Of a stretch of DNA of 64,000 bases, positions 14,392 to 27,492 are shown piece after piece. The stretch comes from Apus apus. Lineage: Eukaryota; Chordata; Aves; Apodiformes; Apodidae. Under the pieces are notes generated by a model that did not search any database, had not been told where the DNA came from, and saw only the letters and a program-made list of their open reading frames with translations. How positions within the stretch are numbered: position 1 is the first letter of the stretch; every line of letters begins with the position of its first letter. The translations under genes and the position numbers were made by a program. The stretch spans positions 38,454,503 through 38,518,502 of the forward strand of contig NC_067286.1 of assembly GCF_020740795.1 (NCBI RefSeq). The letters are read 5' to 3'.

Positions 14392-17300
14392 ACAATTCCA
14401 CTATCATGTTTTCAAGACTGAATATTCAAATGTTTTGTAAAGACAAAAGCAAACTTCAATATACTTCAGTGAAGACCTGTTTCTTGAAGTTGTTGTTTGT
14501 TGACCCCAGATAAGCAATACTGAATTGCCTCTTGTGAAAAAAAAAGAAGCACTTTGCAGACTATTTACTAGTGCTCTTTTATATACTTTTTTTCTTGGGC
14601 TGGGGGGTAAGGTGAAAAACCAGAATGACATTTTAAAACACAAATGGATCAGCAGTCTTCCTTGTTCTTTATGAAAGTTACAGGAAAAGTAAAATATTTT
14701 ATATTAAATTTATTTTTTTGTGTGTGATGCAGTGCTTTGTGTGATTCAGTGTTTTGTGTGAGGTTGGGGTTTGCTTTTTGTTGTTGTTTTTTTAGTAATT
14801 TGTGGGGTTTTTTTGTTTTGATTTTTTTTTTTTTGGGGGGGAAGGGTTGGGTTGGTTTGATTTATGTTTTGGGAACTACAGAATTCTTCCAAGAAATTAA
14901 ACTGACAGTGGACATATTTGGGGGAAGACAAGCATGCTTGCTTTTACTTGCTTCCTTCAAGTATAATACAGCTCAATTATTATTCAAATTTGTGATAGAA
15001 TAAGGTGTGTTGCTGTTCTAAGCACTACGCTGTACTATAATGCTCTTGGTTTTGGTTTCTCAGAGGGAAAGTATAATCTGAACCTTTTTATTTCTTCCAT
15101 CCATCCAGATCTCAGGTTTCCTATCTGTTCAAGATATACACATGCTCTCTGATATTTATGTATTACAATTTGCCTTGTTTGAGCTCTTCAGAGTTGGTCA
15201 TTAATTTAGATTTTTTGTTGTAACCACTGATTTAACTTGAAATCTATCCCTCCACATGCAAGACAATTTTGCCATTTTCCTTCAGAAGCCAGACAATTTA
15301 TAGATGAGCTCAGACCAAATAAATCAGGCAAGATATATTTATAGGTCTAATACAGCATATATATTAATATATATATTTTAATCACCATCATACTGTCACT
15401 CTGCAGAAATAATTAGCTGTGAGCAGGGCATACACATCTGCTATCCAAGCAGATACTATTGCTGCTATCCAGGCTAGGACACTTCAGAACAGACAGTATT
15501 TAGCGTCAATCCCTGCATACTGTTTGTGTCCATTAGTAATGAGGTGAGTGTTCTCAGTTTCCCTTCACTAATTCATCTGAGCGACTGTGTAACTCTAATT
15601 ATCTTTAGACTGAGGAATTGCTTCATGAGACAACACTTACAGTAATTCTGAACAAAGAGATACAGATTCACACTCACGTTTACTTCAGTACTTAGTCGTG
15701 TAAAAAGGCATTGACTCACGTTCTGCTCCACAGCTCCTCTTCCACCATGAAGCCTTGGGAATTGCTCACTTCTGCTTTCCAAACAAGGACTGCATCTCAG
15801 ACAGTGGTCTCCGTTTTGGGTTGACTACATTTCTCAATATTCATGTATGAAAACCAGTGGTTTGACACTTAAAGATACTGATCTCCCCTTGACTCTAAGT
15901 GAAGTTAATGGAAGTGTAAAATTCCAGTTCCTGTATATGATAGTGAACATTTACCTCTGGACCTCTTTTGAAAGGCAGTGATTTTATCTTCCTGCAGCAT
16001 CATAAATGAACCTAATAATAAATCACAAGGCACCTGCTTGCAAAACTATGATTTTTTTTAGATTATGGAATAATGTGTGTGTGATAAAATGAACAATATC
16101 AAAATGCATTCCATAGCAGAAGAAATATTGTTTGGTAGTAATAAAGAAACACTTGAATTAGCAGGTTCTGGATGCATTTGGTATATTTGTTTCTTTATTT
16201 TCCAAATGCTTGTTTTCTCTGAAAACCATATTAAGATACATTCTTTCAGTTTTTAAAGATCTTCCTAACTAACAGTGAAGATAATAGATATGTTGAACTC
16301 TAAATTAAATAATTTAACTCCAGCCTTGTGTGTTTTCCAAACCAAACAGCAACATCTGATAGTATGTGTGCAGTCTCTTACAGATAGCTGGATTTACAAG
16401 TCAAAGGAAGACATAATGATTTGCAGTGTCAAGCATCATCTGTTATAACAATAGCCTCAAAGAGCTCACAGTCTCTCAAAAGTAAAATTATTTTGCATTA
16501 TTCCCACCAATGGACTCTTCTTCTCCTAAAAAGTAAATGCAAAAAAGTAATATTAGTGGATTTAGCAAGGACCCATTATAAGAATATTCTGAAAGCTAAG
16601 AATACCATAGCTATTTAAAGAGAATATTTCTTTTTCCTACCTTCAGATATGCAAATTTTGAAGTAGCATTAATGTACACCATAAAAACTGTAAGATGTAC
16701 AATGACTTAGAGAAAAATCTTAACCTTGTTTTTTCTATTTCAGGTGTTTGATATATCAGCTTTAGTAATTTTATTAATTCAAAGGATTTTGCATAGAGTA
16801 TCTTCCTTGTTATGCAGATCTTTACCCCTTGTACTTCTCAATAAGCTGACAACAGTTGAGTAAAACTGATTAGAATCAAAAGTTCAGCTTCACAGAGTAA
16901 TAGCTTATAGTATATTTTAGATAAATCTGGTCGCTGTACTTGCATATAGTGAAGGACTGGATACAGAGGAAACTTGTTCTAAATTGATGGCATAGAAAGT
17001 ACCATGGGCTGTTAATAACATTCTTCAACATAAAATTATAACTTTTTAATGAATGAAGTGATTGCATTTGAATACTGAAAGAATTGCTGCTATGTGGTAT
17101 AGACAGACCCCAAAATATACAAAATAAGCTGTACCTGTATTATAGATTTTATCTGCACATGGTTTATTTTGGAAAGCAATAGCGATTTATTCCAGTTAAA
17201 GGAAGTTATATTTTCCTTTTATTTTTTTAATGATGAAACTTCCCATGATGTTGCAGACTTTGAAACAAATTTTTCCCAAAAAGTTTTGCAGAAATTGAGA

Positions 17301-17632
17301 AGCTGAGGAGATGAACAGTGATTATTACAAGTTGCAATAAAATATAAACTGTCATTGTGCAGATGCTGTTGCTGTTGTTGTAACATCTACTTGTATGAAC
17401 TCTCTGATATTTTGTCTTGTTCCAGACTGAAAAGGTCGAATCTATATTAAATGAAATAGGTTTGAAAATCTGTAGGGGGTTTTCTCCAGAATAAAGGACC
17501 CATGTAAAAATAAATGAAAGTTTGGCTGGAGAAGTCCCCTCACTTTTTTTCTGTATTATGTATGGAAAGGTGACATACTTAGCAAAGAGTGATTTTCAGC
17601 AAGTCCTATCAAGGGACCAGTAAAAGAACAAA

Positions 17633-18207
<575 letters not shown>

Positions 18208-18484
18208 GTGTGTCGTATGTACAAATAAAGCAAATGCAGACACTACTGATTCTCAAGTTAATACAGAAAAATGGGTTTCCTTTTTGGGTCAAAACCAAGA
18301 AAGGTATGATAAAGCCTGTTTTAAAACTCTGAACTAAAAGAAATTATAATTTTCTTGTTATAGACATCCATATCTACCCAAATGATGCATTCTCTATAGG
18401 CAAACGTATGTTGCCTCAAATGTGTAATTGAAAGAATAATGGCTAAATTCCATAATATTTAAAAAGCATATGCTGGCCTCCAAA

Positions 18485-19553
18485 CTGACAAGATATAGAT
18501 TTGGCAGATGGACCACTCAGTGGATAAGTAATGGGCTGGATGGCTGTACCCAGACAGTTGTCTATTGTTCAAGTGGAGGCAAGTGATGAGTGCTGTCCCT
18601 CAGGGGTCAGTACTAGGACCAGTGCTGTTTAACATCTGTTGGAGACATGGACAGTGGGACTGAGTTTGCTGACGACACCAAGCTGTGTGGTGTGGCTGAC
18701 ACCATAGAGGGAAGGGATGTCATCCAGAGGGACCCTGACAGGCTGGAGAGGTGGGCCAATGCCAACCTCATGAAGTTCAACAAGGCCAAGTGCAAGGTCC
18801 TGCACCTGGGTCAGCGCAACCTCAGGCACAAATATAGGCTGGGGGGAGAATGGCTAGAGAGCAGTCCTGAGGAGAAGGACTTGGGGGATGGTAGTAGATG
18901 AGAAGCTCGACATGAGCCGCCAGTGTGCGCTCACAGCCCAGAGGGCCAGCCCCATCCAGGGCTGCATCAAAAGAAGTGTGGCCAGAAGGGCCAGGGAGGG
19001 GATTCTGCCCCTATACTCTGCTCTGGTGAAACCCCACTTGCCGTACTGTGTACAGTTCTGGTGCCCTCAGCACAGGAAAGACATGGAGCTATTGGAGAGG
19101 ATCCAGAGAAGGGCCACCAAGATGATCAAAAGGCTGGAGAGCCTCTGCTATGAAGACAGGCTGAGAGAGCTGGGGCTGTTCAGCCTGGAAAAGAGAAGGC
19201 TCTGGGAAGACCTCATAGCAGCTTTACAGTACCTAAAGGGGCCTACTTAAAAGCTGTGAAGGGGCTTTTCACCAGAGAGGGTAGCGAGAGGACAAGGGGT
19301 AATGGTTTTAAACCAGAAGAGGGCAGATTAGGTTAGACATCAGGAAGAAATTCTTCACCTTAAGGGTAGTAAGGCATTGAAATAGGTTGCCTAGGGAGGT
19401 TGTTGACATCCCCTCCCTGGAAGTGTTTAGGGCCAGGCTGGATGAGGTTTTGAGCATCAGGTGTGTGAGGTGTCCCTGCTCATACATGGAGGTTGTAACC
19501 TGATGATCTTTAAGGTCCCTTCCAACTTTAACAATTCTATAATTCTATGACCA
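18485..19553 (+). mobile_element. CR1 LINE fragment, 5' truncated, plus strand
   Basis: Contains the end of the CR1 ORF2 reverse transcriptase region in two broken frames. Peptides include TEFADDTKLCGVADTIEGRD (from about 18660) and RATKMIKRLESLCYEDRLRE (from about 19110), which match the avian CR1 C-terminal reverse transcriptase as I know it. At least one frameshift separates them near 18885-18900. The 3' UTR follows and ends with a tail of ATTCTAT-type units at 19535-19553, the hallmark of CR1. The 5' part (ORF1, endonuclease and most of the polymerase) is absent, the usual result of incomplete target-primed reverse transcription. Frames are long and the match to recalled CR1 is close, so the copy is relatively young but dead. 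Confidence 0.95.
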
Positions 19554-20910
19554 AGCAATCACATTGCTTATTTCCTTCTAAAAGTCTGTAAGTTCTCTAT
19601 CCACTGTGTTGCCAACAGCTAATAGAGCAAGTCTCAAAAGTCACAAAGACATTTGCTATGTTGTCCATTCATGTATATTGAAATGAGATAATGTGACCTG
19701 TTGACAGTAAAAGGAGAAGAATGTTAGGTAGTGTTTTTGGGTAATTTCCAGTGAATGAAGTATTCAACTTTTTTTAGACAGAGACTACAGTTCAGACCAA
19801 TTTCTGGTAATAAAAAGACACTTTAAAGTGGTGAGAAGACAAAGATAACCAAAGAACAAAAAAGAAACTCACTCTTAAAGAGTTCAGCATGTTCTGAATT
19901 CGGTGCAATTAATGACCACACTGTGGACTACCCTATCTGTAAAAATGAAAAATAAAAGTCTAGCAGTGGACTAAAAGGGCCTCTGATTATTTTCTGTTTT
20001 TGTCAAAACTAAACTGTCCAAGGAAGGAACCCTGAAGAGTGAAAAGTTGGGTGCTGCACATCACGTTCTAGTTCTTCTCAATGCTTACTGCATTATGGAT
20101 GGCAGGGACAGAAGTGCAAGCCATGTGGGTGGAGGTCTGCCTTTGAAGTGAGTAAAGCTGTCTCTTTAAGGTTTTCAATGGACCATGTATAAATACTAGA
20201 CATGTTTGTTTGTTTTTTTAACCCAAAAAAGTTTGAAATGGAAAGAATAAGATTTGAGCTGTGTTTGAAGGCCTCCTGTGAATATGCTCCATACTTGAAC
20301 TTCTTGCTTAAAAAAAAGAGGAATTAAGGAATTTGGACAATCAGCTTCTTAATGGTGAAAAACGAAACTGCAAAGTAACAAACAGCTGTAAATAAGAACG
20401 GTACTTTGCTAGAGATCCCTGTGCCTAGACATGGATACATTTTCAGTCAGGCTGTATTTATTTCTGACTCTAATGTATGCTTGAGATTACAGAAGTCGTT
20501 AGTAGAGTCCCCAGATTTACATGGCTGCCCATCCGGAACCACACTACACAGGAACCCAATGTACCATCTCCTTCAATGACTGGCAAAAAAAAATGCTGTT
20601 GTTACAGAAAGAAAAAAATTTTGAGAAGCATAGCTTTAAGAACCTAGCACAGCTTTAAACTGTTGTGGATGTTTACAACCTCTGCTGCTGAGAGATCCCA
20701 GCTCCCACTTACTACACTGTTGGTTTTTGGACTCCCAGCTTAGATAGTAACGGAGGAAACACATATCTTTTGTTCACTGTTGCATGACCACTGATGGTAT
20801 CGACCAAAGAAGAAAGGCCACATTGGACTGTACTAGGCTTTCCTGTAAGAGCTCTGAAAGAAAGCTTAGTGCTTTTTTTACTAGATGTATAATTGACTTG
20901 GATTTGTTAA

Positions 20911-20912
<2 letters not shown>

Positions 20913-20938
<26 letters not shown>
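20913..20938. repeat. Poly(A) run of 26
   Basis: Twenty-six consecutive A. No element body ending in this tail is recognisable upstream, so it is recorded as a homopolymer only. Confidence 0.85.
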
Positions 20939-20944
<6 letters not shown>

Positions 20945-21929
20945 CAACATACTTGGCTTCTGTTTCTTCTTTCTCAGAAGGGAATGACTATTAAGTGAGA
21001 GAAATGATAAGAATCCTCCTCTAAACACAGTCAAAAACCCTAAGCTGCCTGTTGATGCTCTTTCTAGGACACACCACCTGCAGCTTCCATGAATTATTTT
21101 GGCTTAGGAACACTAACAGGCTGAAAATAAAGGCAGGTAAATAGAAAACTAAAACGGGAAGGTGTATTGACTATCCCTGCGCCCTTTTTAAGTTTCACTT
21201 ATCTTATGCACAAGCAGGACCAAAGGGAATTACTGGACCAATAATCTGAATGCGATTTGAGAATAGGATAATACACCAGTGATAAAAAGCATCTACATGA
21301 TTTGCTTTTCCACTTTCTTGAATTAAACTTCTTATCAGACTGTGTGGTATAAATCAGGTTTTTGTTGAGGTGGAAGCAGCACAATTTAGTTGTGGTCTCC
21401 ATGACCCAAACTTGATGTCAATGAAGTAGATTACTCCACTTTGGAAGGATAACACTGATCTTGAAGACAATGAAAATGGATATACAGGTGCTAAAACTGC
21501 CTGGAGGAACATCACAGATTAGATGCACTCTGCAAGAAGAGCCTGGAAAAACTTGCTGGCTGCTCCTTGGTATTCTGCTGGAGCTGCTATAAAATTTGTG
21601 GGGGATCAACACTGAAGTAAACCTCTAAGAGATAACTCATTCGCTAAAATCTGGGGCCATAGCGAGGTGTACAACACAAGTGAGACCGAATGTTCCAACC
21701 CTGGAAAATTAGCTGTCCTTCGTCATTATGCAAGAGGCCAGATGTGCTCTTTTGCTTTCCCACAGCAAGGTAATTAGGCTAGCTGGTAACAGAGAAACTA
21801 GAGACTCCTTCCTGAAACAGCTTCAGTGGTCAAAACAGAGCCTAGGTACATACTTTTGGGTGTGTTAGCAATGTATCAGTCTTTCTCTGCTGTGGACACC
21901 TCATCCTCGCACAGCTTTCAGCTGCCAGT

Positions 21930-22022
21930 ACCAATGAGAGAGATCCTAAGATTAGCCTCAAACCTCAGCTGCCTGTTCCCAGTGGCAGCACAGTGTGCTA
22001 ATCGCTGAGCCATTGGGATAGC
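21930..22022 (-). mobile_element. Possible ancient tRNA-derived SINE
   Basis: On the minus strand the sequence reads TGGCTCAGCGATTAGCAC, which fits a pol III A box, followed about 48 bases later by GGTTTGAGGCT, a degenerate B box. Spacing is right for a tRNA head, but the sequence does not fold into a clean tRNA and has no clear acceptor stem. It is more likely an old SINE than a functional tRNA. A similar arrangement on the same strand occurs near 60.25 kb. The 3' boundary of any SINE body is not visible. Confidence 0.4.
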
Positions 22023-24679
22023 CCTGTAGGGCATTCTTCTAATAGTTTTTCTAGTTCTTCCACTGATGTCCTTATACATCTTTTATGATTTCGATAGTGA
22101 TGCTACTTTCCCCAGGCACTTTCCTTCTATCTTACTCTCTGCTTGCTTTTCTTTTGAATATGGGGGGGAGGGGACTACCTTAATCTTGCCCTTCATTCTC
22201 AGCACAACCTTTCAGAAAAGACAGTTCTGCTCTTCCAAACCTGAGTACATGTCAAGGAGTTGTGAAGATGGAAAATATTTGAGTACTTCCTATTTAAGTT
22301 TTGATGGTCTTTTTTCCTGACTTCATGTTCTATTTTAAGATTTTTCTTCTAAACAGAAGAACAGCCAGTTCTTTTTGATTTAAAATTAAACTCCAAATAT
22401 TTTGTTTAAATTGCACTCAGTGCTTTTACAAAGGAATGAAAACAAAATGCAGCAAGTGACATAATTTGAAAGAAACCGTATTTTTTAACTTCTTCTCTCA
22501 TATGCACTGCTGATAAATAGTTAAAAGGAATTTTTTTCCTAACTACATACTTCTCTCACATTAGACACATATAAATTCCTTTGGGAATAACTTTAGCAAT
22601 ATAATGTGAGACATGAGGTAGCTGATATATGTGAGGTATTAATATGAAAAATATTTTTACTGCATGTATGTTACAAAGCTCTTGGGATATTACAGTCAAC
22701 AAAAGTACAGGTCAGTCAAAGAGTTTCCTTATCCCCATTCTGCCCATCTTTTTATTCTGCAGGTCCACCACCTCTTGTTTTCTTCTCCTCTATTATTTTA
22801 ATTTCCTTTCTCATATTCCATTCAGTATTATGCAGAGCATCCTTTGAGGAGCTTCTTTTGCTTCACACTGATGACACATATTGGTAGCAAGAAACTGAAG
22901 AAATAGTCAGTGGACACTTGTAGAGATGGTGAGTTGTAAAATAATACATTGCATATTTAATACTTAGACAGAAGATGTGGACTTTATCTACACTTAATGG
23001 GTGGGGAGGCTGATTATTCATTCATAGCTACGCCACTTGTGAATGATGAGGTCACCCCTATCTCAGGAAGATAAATGCCATATCCTGCTATGACATATTC
23101 CTTTTATATAAAATTAGTTCAATTTTCTCACTAGTGAGAAATCAGTATAACTAAAAAAAAAAAAAAATCACTTCACGATAAAGGCATTTTTCTACTGCAA
23201 TTCATTATATATCCTATTTTTATTTTATTTCTGTTCTGTTTTGTTCTATCTTATCCTGTTCTACGTATAGCATTTTACTCTCTACCTAAATGATATCTCA
23301 CTAAAGTGAAGCAAAAATTAGATGATACAATGAAGCTTTGTAGCATCCTCTCACACCTGTCACAGGCTCCTTCCAACAGCAGATAATGAAAATTCAAAGT
23401 CAAACCATTTAACTTTAAGTAAATGGAAATGAATTTCCAGAGAAGAGAGATTTTTTTCACCTATGAAAAAAGGAACAGTAGTACACTGACAATGCAAATA
23501 AAGATATAATATATAATTGTGGTAGTGAGGTACATGTAAAGCATAAATATTAAATATTATTATATTACACACTGTCACATGTTTTTAATTTTTATCTTTA
23601 CTATGTTTTTGCCTAAGAGAGGAAGGTCTACAGTACATTGTTAGAAACAGCGGTACTCTTAGAATATTTCTTTGCTTAATCCATACTAAAGCAACTTTCA
23701 GAATATCTTACAATAGTATATGGTATTGAGACAAAAACTATGTCACCTAGACACCAGAACCTGTCAATAATTTCAGCAAAATGAGAAATAAATTAAATTA
23801 AGAATACTGGGGTTGATTCTCATCTAATTTACACTAGCATACTGCACTGAATTAATTTAAATCGATCATGGTATGTTGTAGCATTGGTGAAACATGTGGT
23901 GAATTGGGTCCACACTACTTTATATGGCACAGAATATAAGCCTCATGGCAAATATTTTCCTCCATGTATAAAATAAGTCTCAGAAATTCTTACTGGATTT
24001 TACCATTGTGATTGATTTGGGAAAAAAACACAAACCACAATCAATCAATCAAAACGGACCTTTTTATTCAGGTATGAGGGTTTTAAAAAATTTTCTATCT
24101 TTCAAGGGCTATAAGAAATAAAATGCTTCTGTGTTCTGTAACCATTCACAAACCTACCTTTGTATCCTGCTCATCTTATAAAGTACAAAAATTGTTAGTC
24201 AGTAGTTCCACTGACTCTGTGAGACTACTTACACAAGCAAAGTTATCAAGACTGACTTTTCAGTTACATTAACACTTAAATTAAGCTACTAATCAATAGT
24301 CATAAAAGATCTTCTGAAATAGCAAGAGATCCTGGTTCTGTCTATGCAGATGAAAAGCAGCCACTTTCGGGACTAAGCTGAAGCAAGCTTGACTAAAGGC
24401 AGGCTCTCTGTCCTGGCTGTCCCTTTGAAACATGAAAATCTGCTTAGAGTTGCCACTGTAGAGCAGAGTGACAATCAATGGATGGGGACTTGGACATGAT
24501 TACATCCACTCTACTGCCTGGCCATACATTGACAGACAAAACTACTGTAATGGAGTGATCATTTGGAAAATGGCTACTGCCCACATTTAAATTCCTTTCA
24601 GCGTTATTCCATAGCCAATTAGAGTAGTAGCCCAGCCTATATTCATGCCAGTCTTGTACTATATTGTAAGAAAAAGGAA

Positions 24680-24830
24680 AGAAGCAGCTCAGAAGTCTTT
24701 AATTATTCCTCCAGCCATTTATTGACCTGCTCTCTAAAGGCCATATACAGGCCTTCATCTGCATGCACAATTCCTATTGACATCACTGGAAGGGCCACAG
24801 GCAGATGGAGGGTACTTTGTAAACCTTACA
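24680..24830. promoter_or_regulatory. Candidate conserved noncoding element
   Basis: A complex block containing a homeodomain-type core (CTTTAATTATTCC near 24697-24709) and ATCTGCATGC near 24757. No repeat similarity or coding potential is seen. It lies about 2.6 kb upstream of the first NPAS3 coding exon. The call is by inspection only. Confidence 0.22.
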
Positions 24831-25089
24831 TTTTAAATATGTGGTAAGAGAAAGGCGTAGAATTGGCAGTCCTTTAAAAAAGTGAGCAGCTTAATCTCAT
24901 ATTGCTCTTTAAACGTGGAGTTTGAATAACATTTTTCCAAGCAATAACATCCCCCCACTTCTCTGCGAGCTATCTAACCTACACGTTTCTGTAAAGTCTT
25001 CATATTTAACACTCAAACAATTGATGTCCCTATAGTATAAACAGGATAGATAATGAATATAAGTGGGATAGAAAATTAATCCTACTTGC

Positions 25090-25345
25090 GAGGAAAGAGA
25101 GTCATAATTCACTTAGGCTCCTCAGCTCTTACGTTATGAGGTCTTCAGCTAACTCATGGGATCCATTCCACATCCCACAGATGCTCATTATGAATTCTTT
25201 TTATGTGCAACATGTGGGGACTAACCAGTTTCATATCTCCTGGTATTAGCTGCAATCCAGAGCATTTTGTATTAAAACAGAATGCAAACACAGATGCTAT
25301 TTAATACAAAGGATTTGAATGCAGTCTCTGTTTTAACATAAAGTT
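25090..25345. promoter_or_regulatory. Candidate conserved noncoding element
   Basis: Non-repetitive, motif-dense DNA about 2 kb upstream of the first NPAS3 exon, with several homeodomain-type AATTA/TAATA cores and no open frame of interest. Conservation is inferred from appearance and position, not measured. Confidence 0.22.
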
Positions 25346-25829
25346 GGTGTGTCTTAATTTGGTTTGGAACAGCAACGGAAAGAAGTCAAGATAAGAGGAT
25401 ATTGTTGGATTAAGAGCCAAGCTATGATTCCAAGAGGCACACAGTTGCATGGGAAAAGGGGAGAGTGGCCCAGGTGACAGCTTTGATTTATGGAAGCAGA
25501 GGTTAAATGGCTTTGGAGAGGTGAGGCAGCCTGGGACATGTGCCCCTTTCAGAGACGCTGTCGTAGCCTTTTCAACACCATGGGGATTCCGGAGTGCAAC
25601 CTCTGTTCTGTCTCAAGTAGCTCTTCCTGGTACGACCCTCGGTTTCCTCAGAAACGAGTAAACAGCACAGCTGCTGTTTGTGTAAGGTGCACCAACACAG
25701 TGCACTACTTTCTCCTCCAGCTGTCCGCTCGCTAGGCTGCCAAAGAGTCCAGTTCTCCCCTGCATGCACGACACTACTGGTGGAGAAAGCCACTTTTTCT
25801 CCCGTTGCCCTGCTGCCTTCTGACTCGGC

Positions 25830-26400
25830 ATGCGGCTCTTCCCTCCTGCCCTCCGGGACGGGCTCCTCACCCTCGCCTCCCGCTGCAGCTGCAATGAGGG
25901 GACACGGAGCGCAGCCCCAAGAGCACCATGGCGAAGAGGGTTCGTGTGGCCGTGCTCCCTCCTGCAGCGCCTGCGGCCCCCAAGCCAGCAGCAAGGCGGG
26001 GGAGCTGCCGCGAGCGGAAGGGGGGCGTCCCGCCGCCGACCCGCACCCCCCACCCAACTTTCCGCGCTTCCCTCCCGGCGTCCGCCCCCGCGCAGCGCCG
26101 CGGCCGGGAGGACTCGCCGGCGGGCGGCCCTGGCTGGAGCGGGGAGCAAGGGCAGGGCAGCGGCACGGCAGCAGCGGGCTGGCGGAGCCGCGCAGCCCCG
26201 CGGCCCGGGGGGAACACTCCGCGGAGCTGGAGGAGGAGGGCAAAGCCGCCCGAGCGCAAGGTGGGGAGGGCTGCGCGCAGCCCCGGGGTGGCACAAAGGA
26301 GCCGCGGCGCTGCGGCCCCGCGTCCCGCGGCGGAGGAGGAGAACGAGTCGCCCGCCTGGGCGCTGCTGGTGCGGTGCGTACCACACCCGGAGGGGAGCTT
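25830..26400. promoter_or_regulatory. CpG island upstream of NPAS3
   Basis: GC content and CpG frequency rise sharply here compared with the AT-rich DNA on both sides. Runs of CCGCGG, GCGCAG and CGCCG are frequent. Overlapping open frames on both strands (up to 313 codons on the minus strand) arise because stop codons are rare in GC-rich DNA, and none resembles a known protein. It is likely the outer part of the NPAS3 promoter domain and could also start a divergent noncoding transcript. Confidence 0.7.
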
Positions 26401-26546
26401 TGAAAAGGTTTTTTGCGCAGCTCTCGGCGGTATAGTTGGTATGTTGAAGGAGCAGTAGGGATCAGTGCGTGCACACACACCACACACCTTACAAGTTTGA
26501 CTAGCAATAACATTGCTGCACACTAGGAGGGGAGGAGAGTCAGCTC

Positions 26547-26557
26547 CCTATAATAGG
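26547..26557 (+). promoter_or_regulatory. TATA-like palindromic site
   Basis: CCTATAATAGG lies within the palindrome CCCTAT-A-ATAGGG. It falls between the CpG island and the first NPAS3 coding exon, roughly 790 bases before the exon's ATG, and could be a core promoter element for the upstream isoform. No transcript evidence is available. Confidence 0.3.
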
Positions 26558-26839
26558 GAACAAACTCTGCCATTGCACAAAAGCGGCGCATTTCCTCGCT
26601 TGTGAAAACCGTCCCTTCATAGAAAGAAAGAAAAGGGGGAGGGGGGGCTGGCTAAAGCAAGTTACCAAGAGCAAGAACTTGTGCTGCAACAATCCTCCAC
26701 TCTTCCTCCTCAGGACTCTGGGAGCAGGGATATTCCTCCCCTTTCCTCCCCCCGCACAGTTGGCGCTAGCCCAGACTGTGGTCAGCCGCCTTTATTATTA
26801 CTTCATTGAGACAGAGAAATCCTCTAAGACTTGCATTTT

Positions 26840-26863
26840 GGGTGGAGGGTGGGGGGTGGAGGG
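26840..26863 (+). other. G-quadruplex-type motif
   Basis: Several runs of three or more G separated by TGGA or T, followed by further GGAGG runs. It fits the pattern of a G-quadruplex on the plus strand and lies in the probable promoter or leader of the upstream NPAS3 isoform. Confidence 0.5.
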
Positions 26864-27009
26864 ACGAGAAGGAGGAGGGAAAAAAGGCAACATTTGCTGC
26901 TCATCATTTTCACTGCACCGCTAAAGTAATTGCGCCCCCCGCTCTTCTCCCTGTCCCTCCTCAGCTTGGATTTTTCTCTTAATATCCACAGCTCCGGTGG
27001 TATTAGACA

Positions 27010-27011
<2 letters not shown>

Positions 27012-27047
<36 letters not shown>
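27012..27047. repeat. Poly(T) run of 36
   Basis: Thirty-six consecutive T about 290 bases upstream of the first NPAS3 coding ATG. It would be transcribed as U-rich leader if the start site lies further upstream. Length is prone to polymorphism and sequencing error. Confidence 0.9.
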
Positions 27048-27048
<1 letters not shown>

Positions 27049-27334
27049 GTAGCGCTGCTATTCCACCCTCCCTCCCGCCACCCCCTCTCCCCCCCAATAT
27101 TTACGCATTGCATGTTTGCAATTCGGTAACCCCCCACCCTTTTACCTCCAGCCCCCCCAAACTCCTCTCCATCTCAGCCCAGCAGCTCACATCAAAGCGC
27201 CCTTCCTCACTCACAGTGGCCGCCACTCACTAATGGGATTGCAGTGTGCCTGGCTCTGCTGCTGCAGCCGCCGGAGGGAGAGTCGCTGCTGCTGCACCTC
27301 TTCGCTGAGACTCGCCGGGTGCTGAGCCGCGGGG

Positions 27335-27492
27335 ATGATCAGGATCTTCCCGGATTTCAGCGTGCAGGTGACGGCGGCGGCGGCCGGCGGGGCGGCCGGG
27401 GGGGTGCCGGCGGCGCCGGGCATGGGGCGAGCCGGCGCTGCGGCCAACGGCAACCCGCAAAACGTCCAGGGCATCACCTCCTACCAACAACG
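27335..27492 (+). CDS. NPAS3: NPAS3 alternative first coding exon (upstream isoform)
   Basis: Encodes the N terminus of neuronal PAS domain protein 3, a nuclear bHLH-PAS transcription factor that pairs with ARNT-type partners and acts in brain development. The exon ends with MGRAGAAANG followed by NPQNVQGITSYQQ and CG of a split Arg codon, then the donor GTGAGC at 27493. This matches the alternative NPAS3 N terminus as I recall it. An earlier in-frame ATG at 27335 would add 29 residues beginning MIRIFPDFSVQV and then Ala/Gly-rich. An in-frame TGA at 27323-27325 prevents further extension. The inner ATG at 27422 has the stronger initiation context (G at -3, G at +4). The outer one has G at -3 and A at +4. 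I give the longer range because both ATGs are open; the annotated mammalian start is probably the inner one. The bHLH and PAS domains lie in later exons outside the window. Confidence 0.87.

Larger units (their letters stand above)
745..17632. other. AT-rich intergenic DNA 5' of NPAS3
   Basis: About 17 kb with no supportable gene. Reading frames are all shorter than 90 codons and show no recognisable domain. It holds short low-complexity runs (A/C-rich at 1222-1290 and 7576-7627; AAAACAT units at 9523-9548), scattered fragments resembling an old repeat with a TTGACTTCAAT core (near 8275, 9190, 10055, 14244, 14319, 15890), a diverged 75-bp tandem duplication at 14244-14391, and a possible conserved element at 11040-11280. 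By conserved vertebrate gene order as I recall it, AKAP6 would lie further upstream, but no AKAP6 exon is recognisable here. Confidence 0.6.
19554..25820. other. Intergenic DNA upstream of NPAS3 promoter domain
   Basis: Mostly AT-rich single-copy DNA without a supportable gene. Contents include a 26-base poly(A) run, a minus-strand SINE-like sequence near 22 kb, and two blocks (24680-24830 and 25090-25340) that look like regulatory DNA. No splice-framed exon with recognisable protein similarity was found. Confidence 0.6.

Noticed and set aside
18647..19250. Frames that look like a reverse transcriptase gene
   Set aside because: They are part of a dead, frameshifted CR1 LINE, not a host gene or a reverse-transcriptase defence system.
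21930..22022. Functional tRNA gene on the minus strand
   Set aside because: A and B boxes are degenerate, no clean acceptor or anticodon stem is seen, and a similar sequence elsewhere in the window points to an old SINE.
25572..26523. Minus-strand frames up to 313 codons and matching plus-strand frames
   Set aside because: All lie in a CpG island where stops are rare. Pro/Arg/Ala/Gly-rich in every frame with no recognisable protein. A divergent noncoding transcript remains possible but is not supported.
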